In this document: piece after piece, positions 26,701-39,300 of the stretch | Layout of the letters: the number at the start of each line of letters is the position of its first letter | How positions within the stretch are numbered: position 1 is the stretch's first letter | Assembly: GCA_948470475.1 (NCBI GenBank) | Contig: OX419337.1 | Coordinates: 38,204,505-38,268,504 of the forward strand | Reading direction: 5' to 3' | From: Galaxea fascicularis | Lineage: Eukaryota; Cnidaria; Anthozoa; Scleractinia; Euphylliidae | Length of the DNA: 64,000 bases | Program-made: the position numbers and the translations under genes | Notes under the pieces: model-generated | The model's database searches: none | What the model saw: only the letters and a program-made list of their open reading frames with translations | What the model was told of the DNA's origin: nothing

Positions 26701-29700
26701 CGGTCGGGGTGCTGCAACTGCTGCAGAAATTTCTGCGTTTGAGTGCGTCCACTGTAACTGAATCTGAGTTAAAGGTTAGTATTATTCCTGTAATTTGTCT
26801 TATTAGTCACTGACATAGACTATTTATATATTACAAATTTGACTGCGGGTGCTATTTTTGACCAACAAAACTAAAGCTTATGAGCGCTACTTTGCCGTTT
26901 GCTGTTTATTATGATACACATGTTGTCGAAGGAAGTCCGCTTTACAATCCCTGAAATTATAATGCTGTTTATGTTGCGGTCGCGATAGGAAATATAACCT
27001 GTAGCGATGACTACTAATGAACTCATCATGTCAGTTCAGTTTTTAGTCCAAAATTAAAAAAAATCATTCATATCATTCATCTTAGAAGAGTGAAGTCTTC
27101 TGTAAAGTAACCATACAGGGAAAACGATCGAAATGTCATTTTGACCTGACTTCACCTTGCAACCTCGTTTGAGTGATCTTTCCCTTCCCTCACCCCCAAA
27201 GATAAAGTGAAGGTTCAAGGGAGAAGGCTGAGGTTGGTCTTCCTCTTACCTTGCATGTTGGCCTCGAAGGAAACTGCGGCGCGATTAAAATCGGTGCACA
27301 CAGTTTTTTCTCCAGTGCCTCCGTCGCCAACTTTTCGACGCGGCCGGACTGAATGTTTCCAATTAGGCGTTATAAAAAATAATATTATAGTAGAACGAAT
27401 GGTCCGTGACTATGGCCATTTCATTTTAGTGGACTTACAAATTGTGCTCAAGCCGTTTTAGGATCTGTATTAATTTAGGATTGACTCGCTACTTTTTTCT
27501 TTTGCTTTGGTGTCTGATGTATAACAGCTGTTTGTGAATACTAGTAGTCATCTCATGGACCTCAAAAACAAGCAGGAGTGGAAAAATGCACAAAAGGTAT
27601 TTGTCACAGTTAGGAGTATTCAAGTTTACTACTTAGAATCATTTACTTTTGCTGCAAATGTAAATTTATAGTTACAGTAGTAATAGTTAGGTCATCAGCT
27701 CATTGATGGGCTCCTGTTATCAATTAGTACCGTAAGCAAATTGATGAAATTAGCCGCGTCAGTTAGCATAAAAATAGGTTTTGGTAAGAAATAAGCATTA
27801 ATTGTTAGTTTTCGTTAATTTAACGTCTTTGTGCATGTGTAGCACGCAGAAATGTTGTACAGTAGAGGCATCAATGTTTTGGAAGATAGTAGCAATTGGG
27901 ACTGGGACGAGACAAAAGAGATAACGGTGAGTACCAGTCCTCACGCAGATTTATTCCAAAAAACTGTGTCAAACCCATTCCTCTCCTAATTTACAATCTT
28001 AACGCAAAAGTTTAGTGATCCGGAAAATTTGGAACAAACTTAATTTTACTGAGATTCTGTGTTTTGGTTGAGTTCTTTTGTTAACTCAAAATTCATTGAT
28101 TTCTTGTTCTCATGTAGTCTCACGACTCTACGATCGGACCAGTTGTGTTGGACCTCATAGGAACAGTCCAAGACTTTGTCATGAATGCGTCATATAGTGC
28201 TTTTGTTACCAAGCCACTCCTAACTAAAAACATTCGTAAGTACTAACAAAACAACGAGTTTCAGTAACAAGCATCGGTGTTATTTGCTTGTGTTCAGATT
28301 AGTTCATTGTGTTTTGATGTCCGATGTGATTGGCTGGACTTATAACTTCGTTTGGCCTTACGAGCCCCAACGGTTAGCCACTTGATCACTTGTGAAACAT
28401 ATGGCACTAGGATGCATTCCTTACTGCCATCTATTAGATTGAAGACGTTTTCATTTACTTAGTATGCATAGCAATCGGTTTGGAATCATTCTTGTGAATT
28501 TCTATGTTGAATTTCTTTTTGCAGTCTTCGTAGTCCAGACCTTTAATTCAGACAGCTCGGATCCTACTCAACCCATGTCCTTCCCAAACTATTCCGACCC
28601 AGGGGTAGCAAACTGGAGTACAGGGCACGACTCCGTGACGCTAACGCCGACGATCTTTGACTCCGCGGTCCTAGGTAAGAATAACAGCCTCGTTATGAGA
28701 ATGAGACAGAAGAATTCTGAGTGAAAGTTTCAATGGGTACGAATTAGAGGTGGGGCTCTTTGCATGTCTAGGCCGAATTCTTATTTAGTGAAGTTATAAT
28801 AATTATGGACATGTTGAAGCCTGAAAACAAGGACCCTTGCATGAAAAATTTGTCTGTGGTTAGAAGACTTTCCTCAGAAATGTTACGTTGTGACGCTTTT
28901 GTATACACGGTAGTTCAAATTGAGAGGCCAGATTCGAGAAGCCTTCCAAGTTAAGATGTCTCCTAAGTATTGTTTTCTCACAATAGCCCATTGTTTTGAT
29001 ATGATAGAAAACATTACTTAGGATACATTAACTTACGAGGGCTTCGTGAATCCGACCCAAGGAGCTCAAATGATTCTTCTCATACCTTGTTTAACTTAAA
29101 AAAGGTTCATGATTTATTTTTGCAGGAAAAAGTGTTAATGTTCATCTTTTGACGTCTCAATTTAAAACCATTTCGCAGCTACTACCTCGAGGAAATGACA
29201 GGTTTGTAACACATTTTGTTGTTTCCCTGAGTCGTGAAATGCTAATGAGATCCCCTTTTCTTTCTCTTTCTTTCTATTTTTTTTTCCGGAGGACATTATT
29301 CAAACAACAAGGGACATGCAAGTGCATGCTCATAGAACGCCATTTTATATATTCGATAAACGAAACACCTTGAAATATGAGAGAAGATGATATCCGAGAA
29401 CATACCCTTCCCCTCCCCTCCCCTCTGCTTCCCCCAACTCCTTCCCCCAAGGAAAACAACAAACAAAGTAAGTCGAAAACAAATGAAATGGGAATAATTG
29501 AGAACTGAGGATGTTTTCACCTGCTTATCATTGACTCTGTTCTGTTGCTTGCTAACAATTCTATGTCATGTTCTTCTCTTCTTTTTGTAATTTCATCTTG
29601 TAAAACAATAACTGAGGAGACCTAATTACTTAGTATAAGCTACATAGTTTCCTTTAGGTCTCCTCACCATTGTTAAATCTATTCTTTCTATCTTTTTTTG

Positions 29701-32700
29701 TTTTCATTATATTTGTGGTGCGACAAAATAAAACAAAATGTATAAAAAAGTAAATAACAACTTCTTTGATCTCCTGGTTTGCTTTTCCAGTGGCTTGGTG
29801 CTTAATAGTGCTGTTTTGTCGAGCACAGTACGCCCAGCCTTGACGGAGGAGCTCGACCCACCTGTGCAGATTGTCTTGTCAGTCTCAAACGTAAGTATGG
29901 CAACAAATGCTTGAATCAAACACTTAAGAAAGCACAACGGTAAATGCGCTATTTGCTAGGAAACGAAACGATGTTATATAACATTGTTGTTGTTAATTTT
30001 TGTGAGGGTAGAACTGCGATATTAGGACCTGTTCTAGGCTCCCAGGCAGATGGGGCGAGCGAATATCCTCGCACTTTTTTTCATCCTTCGTCCCAATTTG
30101 TCCCGCTAGCCTGAAGTACACTGGGAGCTTGGGATTAGATTATTTCTCTACGCACGTATACATCAAGAGTATTAGCCCCGCCCCCATACGCCGTCCCGCT
30201 AAAGGAAAACCGAGGTACATTTGAAAAGGCTGAGCGTTCATAAATCTCGCCAGTTCCTTGGATAAGTCGAGCTGTACTTCAAGGATAAACTTTGATAAGA
30301 ACTTTTTCTTTATATTAGTCTAGTTTGGTTCAGTTTGACCAGCAATGTGTAGCGTGGACCCCAAAGAAAAGGTTGGTAACGCTAACAATTCGATAGAACA
30401 AATACTTGTTAGACTATAGAGGTAGCCTTATATATTTGTGCCATCGCAGTCCAACGTAAAAAAGATCGAATTCGCATAAAGCACATTTAGTAAAATTGAC
30501 GGAAGAACTTTGCTTTATTGGAACTTTTACACACATGGTTTTCTATCCTTGGTTATCCAAATTTGCCGGCTATCTCAGTGTAGGGGTAGCAGGATTTTTA
30601 AGTTTTGATCTGACATGTGTTTCATAGGGGTATAGGGCAAAGACCGATCGACTGTTCATGCTTTGTTGGGTGAGCCTATGTATCATATCCACACCAATGG
30701 CGTCACATTTAGATTTAAAGAGCACGATTTGTCTGAGCCATACATCGTAATCCATCTTGTTTAAGTTAATCATCCACTATGATATAATTTTATGCAGACA
30801 AAACTGAAGTGGCTTAAGTGATCGGACTAAGTAATGCTGCGAACGTTTGCGAGCAGGCAGTCTCAGTGAACTTGATCGCGAGCCGGCGAAGCTTCCATTT
30901 ACGTTCACCTCTCGCGACCCACTCAAACAAGGGCACATGCTCGCATGCTAAAACTCGGCTGGCATAACCCATTCAAGTGTAAACTTATATTTAATTGCTA
31001 ATAAATCGTTTTAGTCCAGGAGAAAGCGGCGGAGAGTGGTCACCAAAAGGCTGCAAAATGACAAGGTCAAACGCAACTCACACCACCTGCGAGTGTAATC
31101 ACATGACCGACTTCGCTGTACTTGCTGACACCAACAAACCCAAGGTACAGAACCCCGTAAAAGGCCATGGTTATGTTAGCTCAATTCTTTGGTTGCCGTG
31201 CACGTGATGGTTTATGAACTAAAATCATTCATGTATTTGAATACAGTGGATTTGTTGGTTTTTCTTTTGTAAGCAAACTGTAACTTATCATGAGTGCAAT
31301 TGCAACTTACGACTGGATGAGGTATGATCGACCACGAATTCCAAACAATCTGCAGGTAACTAAGCTAAAGGGGGTTATGTTGAAGTCCACCGGATTTAAT
31401 TACCTTTTACGAAAGGTTGCACAAACTAGAGTCTTAGATTAATCGGCAAGATCACGCTTGTGCGCCGTGTGCTTAAAATCTGCCTCTGTTTAGGACCATT
31501 GGAAAAGTGATGGGGGAGGGATTAGGGTGAAAACATGCAAAAACAAAAACGTACAAGAAAAAAGGACAAGAGGAAAATTCGTTCAAAGATGAGAGGAAAG
31601 GAAAAAAGTCATGCAACTCAAAAAAAAAAATCCTGCCCAAGAGGTAAACAAAAAAAAATACACAAGCTGAAAACCCCCATCTCTTTAATGACTTTTCCTA
31701 TGGCGTCCCAGCCAATGCGTCGTTGGGCATGGGGCGTTAACAGGCTGGCCTTGTATCCTCTACCTCTGGTCACTTGAGCTCATAAAAACTCTGAGTGGAC
31801 GTAAGGAGAATCACCCACTCTTTAGAAAGAGTACGTTCCCGATGCTGTACCGTTTTGGTCTGTGTGCGGAAAGCAACGATCCAAATGGCCGTTGTGGCCT
31901 ACAGTCCGAAAGGAGATGAATACGCGAAGTACTAATATTTCAGACTCATTTTACCCGATCGACTTTGTTACAGGGCACAGGAGCCCCACACCCCTCAGCA
32001 GCAGTACCCTCCCCTGGGGCGAGCCAGGACCGAAGCTGGATAGGAATACTGCTGGCAATTCTTGCTGTGTTAGTGATCATCATAATCGCACTTGTGTTAC
32101 TTTTCTATTGGAGGTATGTCACTTTGTACCACGTCATATCTTACGAAATATCAAGCAAGATTGTGCGTCATGTCATATCATGTCATTTCATGGCAACCGT
32201 GACACAATTTTGATAGCTGTCAATTGTCAAATGTCAAAATGCATGGAGGCTAACAAATCAGAATTGAGCTTTAAAATTCCCATTCAAATCACTGTCCACG
32301 GCTTTTACGGGCTCTCACTTCCTTGCTTTCCATTTTTTCTTCTTATTTTGTTGTTTCTCCGTTTGCAGGAAAAAAAGAAGAAGCGAAAGTAAAGACAGCA
32401 CACCCCGACAACGATCAAGAGGTACGATAAACAATGTTTGACATAATGTAGTCTGATTTTGGCACGTGCAACTGAATAATTTTCTCGGTTGGACGGAGGT
32501 CCGTAGTCAGAATTATCCAAAACTTTAAAGGGCTTCATTTGTTTAATTGAAGATAATTACTATGAGTTTTATCCTCGGCGATGTTGAATGCACTTTGTGA
32601 ACTACAACTAATTTGCATTTCATCTCTTCAAATCCGTCAGGTTTAAGGAGATCAAGATCATTATCCCGGCCATCTGCCAGGGCATCCAGATCAAGCAGCA

Positions 32701-34045
32701 GCAAGGTACATAACTAATGTAACTCGGGCCCTCCGGCCTGAATGACGACACGGCATACAACTATTTATACCATGCCATAGAAAATACAGCCAATCAGAAT
32801 ACTGGAAAGCCGTTGTGCGTTCGTCGGTATATATTCCACCGAACCTCATCGATTGTGTAGGGCCATGTATCTTCTATGACATGGTGTAAAATAGTTATGC
32901 AAGGCTTTCTCGTGATAAACCATAGAACATGCCACTGTCGCTTGAAGTTTCGTACGTATACGAAAAAAATACAAGTGACTCCATGGTATACCACTGAACC
33001 AGCATCGCATAACTATAGTATATGTACAACTAGTCTAGTTGAATTCTTAAAGCGACTACGATGTTAATTACGCTTTCATGCCTTTTCTCCAGAGGTCAGT
33101 GATGGCAGTTGATTCCACCTTGTACCGTTGCTCAACAGGTTGACACCTCAAACACATTCTCTGCACCATGTATTACTAGTTTCTGTTAAGTTGTTGTTGT
33201 GTCTTTTCGTGTAGAGTGACGGAGCTCAAAGTCCAGGGTCAAGTCACTCAAGCCAGTTTGACGAGATGATAGCGGCCAGGAGACGCCGAATGGCGCAAGA
33301 TAAACAGGTATTTAACAGAATTGCGCGTTACTTTGTTTCGACTAAAACGAAACAATGTCTTCTTGCCTGCCATGTTCAAACAGGCAGCCGTGGGCGTCGT
33401 TTGAATAAATGCCCTCAGTCAACAAGAATAACAACAGTATAACAGAATCAGGGGGAGGAGCTGGGAGGGCAGCCCCCCCCTAAATAAATTTAGAAAAATA
33501 CACTTCAAAAAATGAAAAGTAATTTCACGGGATTAAAGTGGTAGGCTACAGCTGGCCGACCTCGCGGGTAAAAAATCCAAATTTATGACTGTTCCTTTAA
33601 CTTTTTAGAGTAAGCCCCCTCCCCTCAATTTGAGAGGCGGGTGCGGCCCCGCATTTTAAAAACTGCTCCGCGGACCTTGCCAGTAGGTGCATAATGGGCA
33701 ATCAGCCACCTAGATTGTCTTTTTTCGTAACCATGCTATGACCGGGTGGCAGTCCACATTAACAACTGTTATTAACTTCCTTGTTATCACGTTGAATTTG
33801 TACTTTTTCCGTTTCCGTCTTAGGAAAAAGCAAGACGAGCCAAAGAAGAAGGATATGAGGACGAGGGCGATGATAACCTACTCCTGAAAGAGAAAGCGAT
33901 GCTATTTTCTGACTACCATCAACCTTATCACTTCCTATCAAAAGAGGAAGAGGCTGAAAAAAGACGACAGCAGCCTGGGTCGAGTGGGGCTAGTCCCCTA
34001 AGGAGCAGGCGCCCGGTCATGGATCAAAGCGGTTCAGACGTTTGA
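17713..34045 (+). CDS. MANSC(x3)-SEA-HormR-GAIN/GPS single-pass membrane protein, 21 exons, 1636 aa
   Basis: Exons: 17713-17821, 20238-21413, 22373-22482, 22930-22985, 23157-23332, 23454-23555, 24004-24110, 25053-26774, 27528-27596, 27843-27926, 28118-28235, 28525-28674, 29126-29201, 29791-29890, 30319-30371, 31015-31144, 31974-32113, 32369-32421, 32641-32705, 33215-33307, 33824-34045. All junctions keep frame. The start ATG gives a hydrophobic leader ([12 protein letters not shown]). Residues ~46-105, 236-300 and 340-402 are three eight-cysteine MANSC-type modules. Residues ~429-543 form a SEA domain. Residues ~543-605 are HormR ([15 protein letters not shown]). A GAIN domain follows, with a ~480-residue low-complexity insertion carrying KRKR and RRRR sites (896-910). 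The GPS ends [12 protein letters not shown] (predicted cleavage 1433/1434). One helix lies at 1469-1492. The ~144-residue tail is Arg/Ser-rich, then acidic. There is no seven-helix region, so this is not a GPCR. Confidence 0.85.
19536..19772. mobile_element. MITE-like inverted-repeat element in intron 1
   Basis: The termini caaacaaggaaacattg and caatgtttcctcgtttgcg are inverted copies, and an internal inverted pair surrounds gaaacgataatgtttctgaa. It is non-coding and lies in intron 1 of the GAIN-receptor gene. Confidence 0.6.
19940..20075. repeat. Simple repeat of ataagcacaagc type with duplicated flank
   Basis: Short tandem units (cataagcacaagc) are followed by a second block after ggttttcacca. 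The same ggttttcact/c phrase precedes both blocks. It is intronic. It creates overlapping open frames on both strands that are not genes. Confidence 0.6.
24585..24871 (-). mobile_element. tRNA-derived SINE, family A, minus orientation
   Basis: Read on the minus strand it starts ggggagcagggttggcgcag, has a tRNA-like head with tggtgagagcgc (A box) and gggttcgatctcgg (B box), an internal tccgggtactccggttttcc block, and ends in an (ATT)n tail, seen here as the (TAA)n run at 24585-24612. It is a close relative of 46520-46804 and 63707-63859. It sits in the intron before the giant exon 25053-26774. Confidence 0.8.
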
Positions 34046-36399
34046 ACATTGAAGATTTTGGTATATTAGCAATAGAATTCACCTCGCGTGTTTTATTTTT
34101 ACATTTTACAAAATGTTTTCTTGTACCTTCAGTCACTGTAAACACTCGAGAGCGATTTGTTCTAGGAAAAGGAATACGCATGATAAATATCGCCATTCTC
34201 TGGTCTTTATGCTCACTTGGTGTCTTCGTACTTTTGTGCGGAAGTTTTTCGATAGCTGAAAAACGGGCTCGCAGGATTGGGGCGAGGACGGCCGAATTTT
34301 GGTAACTTGTAGATTTGCCAAAGTATACAATTTTTGTGAGGATTTAGTCTTTTGTTTCCGTTAAATCTGGCCAATTCACTTAATGGAAACTGTTCTTTAA
34401 CTCTTTTTGAGAGAAAATGGTGTACACTTATATGAATTTTTTAGATATCAAAGCAGAAATATTTAACCGAGCTTCACTTTGTCAAAGTATAAAGTAATTA
34501 ATTTATTTCATAAAGCAACTGAATTAGTGTAATTGACCATAAAATATCGTACATACAAAAATATCTGACAGGTCTAAAAAAGGTATTGAGGAAAAAGATA
34601 TGGGCGAACATGTCCCTCCAAAGGCTTAAAGAAACCTAGAAAACAAAGTAGACCTTCTCTATGAAAGCCGCTCGTCTACGTTTTACAACGCTCCCTTCTC
34701 GTCACATTTTTGGTACGTTGGCAGTCTTGGGACGTATATCTGCAACCTTTCAATTGTGGTGCCCAATTTCCATAGTGTGCAATATGGCAGTCCTTGTATT
34801 GGACAGGATCACGCTGTCTTTCAACCACTGAAGAGCAGTCATTGTTGGCTCCGCTTCTTATAATTTTTACTACAATGGTAGACAGCAAACGACAAGTACA
34901 CGCAGATTTTTTTATTTGAATGCAGTGGAAAGTACTAATACGTTGCTCAAGCTAAGTTCAACCCTTTAAACCCTAAGCCTGATCAATGTTTAATTTCTCC
35001 TTATAGCCACATGGCTCAATCAAACAAAGTTTGAGAGAAAAACGGAAGTAATCAACAGGTAACAAAGGTCATGATCGTTTAGCAAATTCCCCTCATCATA
35101 ACCATAGAAAATGAATGGAAATCAGCGTGGAGAATAAGCGCGCTCATATTTATAGGGTTTTAAGGGTTAAATTAGTTCTTGCAAGCCATGAATTGAACGG
35201 ATGTTGATTAAACACTCAACCTTCTTCATCACCAATAAAATAAAAAAATAGTTTGTGCACAGTGAATTTTACAAGTTTTTTTTTCTAAAGTCTGCGTATT
35301 AAGCAACCAGCTTGAGTCCTCAACCAAAACTAATCTACTTGTTCCGTTCTGAAGAGTTCGGTGGTTATACCTCTCCGAGAAGCTACCGCGCATGCCTCAT
35401 ACTTACAACCGCTGCCCAGCAGCGAATTAAATATTTATAAGATGTAATGATTATTTCTCTTTCATAAGAACCGTATACGAAACTAAAACGTCATACATTA
35501 TACTTATTTTAACTAACTGCTTCTATATATCAATCTGGTTATGATTTCTGGCTGATAAACAGCAGCGAATATATTTGTTTCTTTATAAATCATATTTTAT
35601 AATAAAGAACCTTGTTCTGCTTTGTTGTTGTCTGTCTGTTGTCACTCTCCATACCATGTAACTGCATGGCATAACTCAAAGAAAGCATCCCGTATCAAAA
35701 GAATTCTTTAGTTTGTACTTTTCTCGACAAACTTAGCAGCAATCGTTACACTCGTCCACATCGTCTAAAACGTTTTTGAAGTCATCAGGACGATGTTCGG
35801 TTGGTGGGAGTTTTGTTTAAATAATTCGCTATCCTTTCCGATTGCAAAGACTTCCCGATTGACCCAAAATTCAGTCCGTCAGCTCAGTATCGTTTACAAA
35901 GATTGTTCGGATATTTGCGAATACCACTACAGGTTTGACTGCATGGACACTTAGCAGTTATCCAATTGCAAGCGTTGAATACGAGATGAAACAACTGCAG
36001 ATAGCCGACCGAGCGCGTAGGGGCGAGTTGGCCAAAATCATCCCATATACAATAAGAGCGAATTATTTAAAGCAACGAAGAAATATTCCTGGACTATGTT
36101 GATTTCATTTTGCAAAACCAACCAGAAAACGATTTCATCGCGGCTCGCTCCTGGGCATGTTGTAATGACTGGCATCCTACGACCGTTCAGCCATTCAAAT
36201 GTCTCAAATTGCATTTATCTACTGATCGAGATTTTGATCACAGGTTTTGTCTTCGCGCGGGTAAAACACTGGGTGCCGACATCTCAGCAAGTGTTTTACT
36301 GCCACAGGATGTGGGACAGATTAAAGTAAAGGTCGGAAAATATTTTTAAGTCGATTTTTATGTATCATGTATTTTATAGCGTTAAGGCACTCAGTGACT
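34046..36399. other. Convergent intergenic region (3' ends of two genes)
   Basis: This region lies between the stop of the GAIN-receptor gene (34045) and the stop of the minus-strand kinase (36400). It should contain both 3' UTRs. An AATAAA occurs at about 35599 on the plus strand. No other exon or RNA gene was seen, and the region is AT-rich. Confidence 0.6.
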
Positions 36400-39300
36400 T
36401 CATTTTACCTCTTCCTCGAGACAAGATTCAGAAAACTGAAGAATGACGTTTTTGAGCTGTTCATCCTCAGTTAACTCGATCGACTCATTCGTTAAATTCG
36501 GAATAAACTGAGGTTCAAGATCAGACATCTCATCTGATGACAACTCGTGCACAGACAGATGTTTGCTTGCAGACGAACTGTCTGAATTCGAGTTCCACCG
36601 CTTTCTCCGTTTGGCCTTTCGCCCAGGTATGTTAACAGGGGATCCTGTTAAGTACGAACATTCATTCAAGGAGCGTTTATTTGCGGGAAAATCATGATCA
36701 CTGTCGGTGCAACTGCAAGAGACCTTTCCCTGCGTGTGCCCATGTGAATCAACTACAGGAGAATCGCTATTGTTGTCACCGCAGTCATGGGGGCCCTTTG
36801 TATATCCTGACATGAGGTCTGTAATTTCGAGAACATCCTGGGTACCCGCTTTTTGTGGTCCAAGTGTTTTTCGGCGTTTTGATTTCCCAAGCCAGCTTCG
36901 GCTTCGCTTTATTTTTCTGGAATAGCTCTGCTGGTTTTGGTCTTCGCTATCAGCGTCTTGAGGCCAGCTACCGCGATCTGTGGGGCTGCCGGAACTACTC
37001 GTGGTGTTCGGACTGAAACGAAGCACGGTATGCAAACATCAGGATGGGATAATAACAACTTCCAGCAGATTAAAGGAACAAGTCAAAACAAAACTGTCGC
37101 ATCTCGAACCGATGTCTTGCTTTACTCAAACATTTCAAAATTCGTTACTAACACAAAGTCAGCGTAACAGCTTTGAAGAGTCTACCTGAAACGCGTAATT
37201 TGGGATCCGGCGGGTCCGGAAAGCCACGCCGGATTCCGGGTAAACATTTCGGTCTGGAGAGACTTACATGCATTTTCTTTGGAAATCTCCAGTTCACCAC
37301 CTCAAGCCCCAGTATTCCAGGTAAGGCGGGGTTTCGGGTAGTCAAACACCCGACAAATTAATAGTTTGGTGGGAGCAGTGGGAATTTGACCCGTTGGAGT
37401 TCTTTTTTGACAGCCTGCTTTAAAAACGTATCTGGAACCCTGAAGTTCCCGGGTCCATCCTTAGATCCGCCACTCTAAACAAACGCAGATCAAAAGTAGC
37501 GCTGCACAACGCGAACTTATAAAATTAAGGTTCTCGAATACAGCTTTAAAAACTCACCAGCTTGAGGAAGTCTGATTTCTCCCAGAAGGCTGATTGTTCA
37601 AGGCTTTCCCCATAACAGCCGTGCGCGCCTTTAACTCTGGTTTCAGCAGCCGCTTTTTGCTGTTCGCAACTTTGAGTTGACGCTCTCGCCTGCAGCAAAT
37701 TAAACGGCGGAAAAACGCACAGCTTGGATTAGGCTTAGACGAGAAAGTTAGTGGAAAAAGGCTTGGGTTTGATAACGGCTGCGGTGAAAACCGATTTGCA
37801 ATTAAAGAGAGTGATTTTCAAATGAGAGTCGCAAAACCAAAAGCAAAGCAATTACTCTGACCAATCACAAGAGATGAACACAGATCAGTGAACCAATCAG
37901 AAACTGAAGAAATTACTTGCAACCGGCGCCAAGCGCGAGAAAATGCGCGCGTGCAACCAGCGATTGATTTTGGTTTTCCCTTTCATTGGCTGAGAAAGTA
38001 GCACGAATTCTGTCAACCAATCACAATGCGAAGCAAAACAAAACTCAATGTGCCATTTTGCTAATGATCAGTTCCGAATGAATTGTGGGTAGATCCATTT
38101 CTTTGTTGGGGGTAAACGGCCGTTTAAAGACGTAATTTGCAATTCTAATTTTGACCGTTTGCCCCCACAAAGGACTGGATCTTACCACTGGAATTGATCA
38201 TAAGCAAAATGGTGCATTGAAAAACGCTACTAACTTTGATTGTTGAATGCATGTTCGTCCAGATCAAAGCACCAAAGCACACTTTGTCTAACCGGCAATA
38301 CAATTTTACTCTCAAGATAAACCGACCTAGAGCTAAACAACACACGTGAGAAATAATTCAGCGCTCAATGCAGGGTTTTCATTACAAAATAGAGCTGGAG
38401 AAAAGGAGTGGAGAATAGGAGGAAAAATCACCAAAATGTAGTGAGATCCCTCATAACCTTTTATGGTGAAAGCAAAAGTAAAACGCGGACTTGTTGTTGA
38501 AGGCAGAGAAAACCGCGTCTCGCCTACATAAGAGCAAAACCCTGACATGTGCAAAGCGAGCTCGCGATCGTCTGCGCGCTCAAATGTTTTTCGTTCTTGC
38601 CGGCCTCCAGCCTCCTGCGTAGACTCTTCTTTGGTTCGTCACGCAGTCTCCGGGGAGGAGAGATTGCGTGACGAGCCAAAAGGAGGTCCGCATAGGAAGC
38701 AAGCCGGCCTCGTGTGTCTGAAAAAGGAGCTGCTGTTGTGTTAAGTGGTCAGACTTGCTGAACAGGTTTAACTACACTGTCTTACCTAAGAAGTTCCTTC
38801 TCTCGTGCCTCCAGGTGTTGCATGCATTCATTCAGCTCCTGGTACAAACTGTTAGCTCTTTCCAGCTTTTGCTCGTAATGCACCCGAATGTCACGCGCAT
38901 GCCTAAGAGTACCAGTTCAAAGATAGTCATCAGCTTAACAGGATTTCCGTTATGGGAGCCGGGGTAAAGCATGGTTTATCGGCGCTTTCATTTGGGAATA
39001 TTCCGGTTGATATTTTTCCGATTTACGTGGAATATGCTTTCGCAACAAACACGGAAAACTTTTGGCGGAGGCGACCCGTGACTAGCGCGCAGAGTAGTCT
39101 GGGTCGAGCGTCTGAACGTGACTTCCGGTGTCACGCCACGGGACTGCGAGCAGCACACGATTTTCCCGCCAAAACTTTCCAAACGCATGTATAGAGTAAA
39201 CGGTTTATTCTATTCATTAGGGAGCTTAAGCAACGACGACGACGACGGCAACGAAACCGTCATTTCAAAATATAGCTTCCCGTTTTTGTAACTCTTTCGC

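Noticed and set aside
31862..32392. 176-codon plus-strand open frame overlapping the transmembrane exon
   Set aside because: It is a shadow in another frame of exon 31974-32113 and runs through the intron. The spliced reading is clearly better.
17713..34045. Calling the large gene an adhesion GPCR
   Set aside because: Only one hydrophobic helix precedes the stop codon and no later exon encodes further helices.
13620..34045. Treating the fibrinogen-like exons and the GAIN receptor as one gene
   Set aside because: The fibrinogen-like frame ends in TAA with an AATAAA soon after, and the receptor has its own ATG and signal peptide in frame with the next exon.
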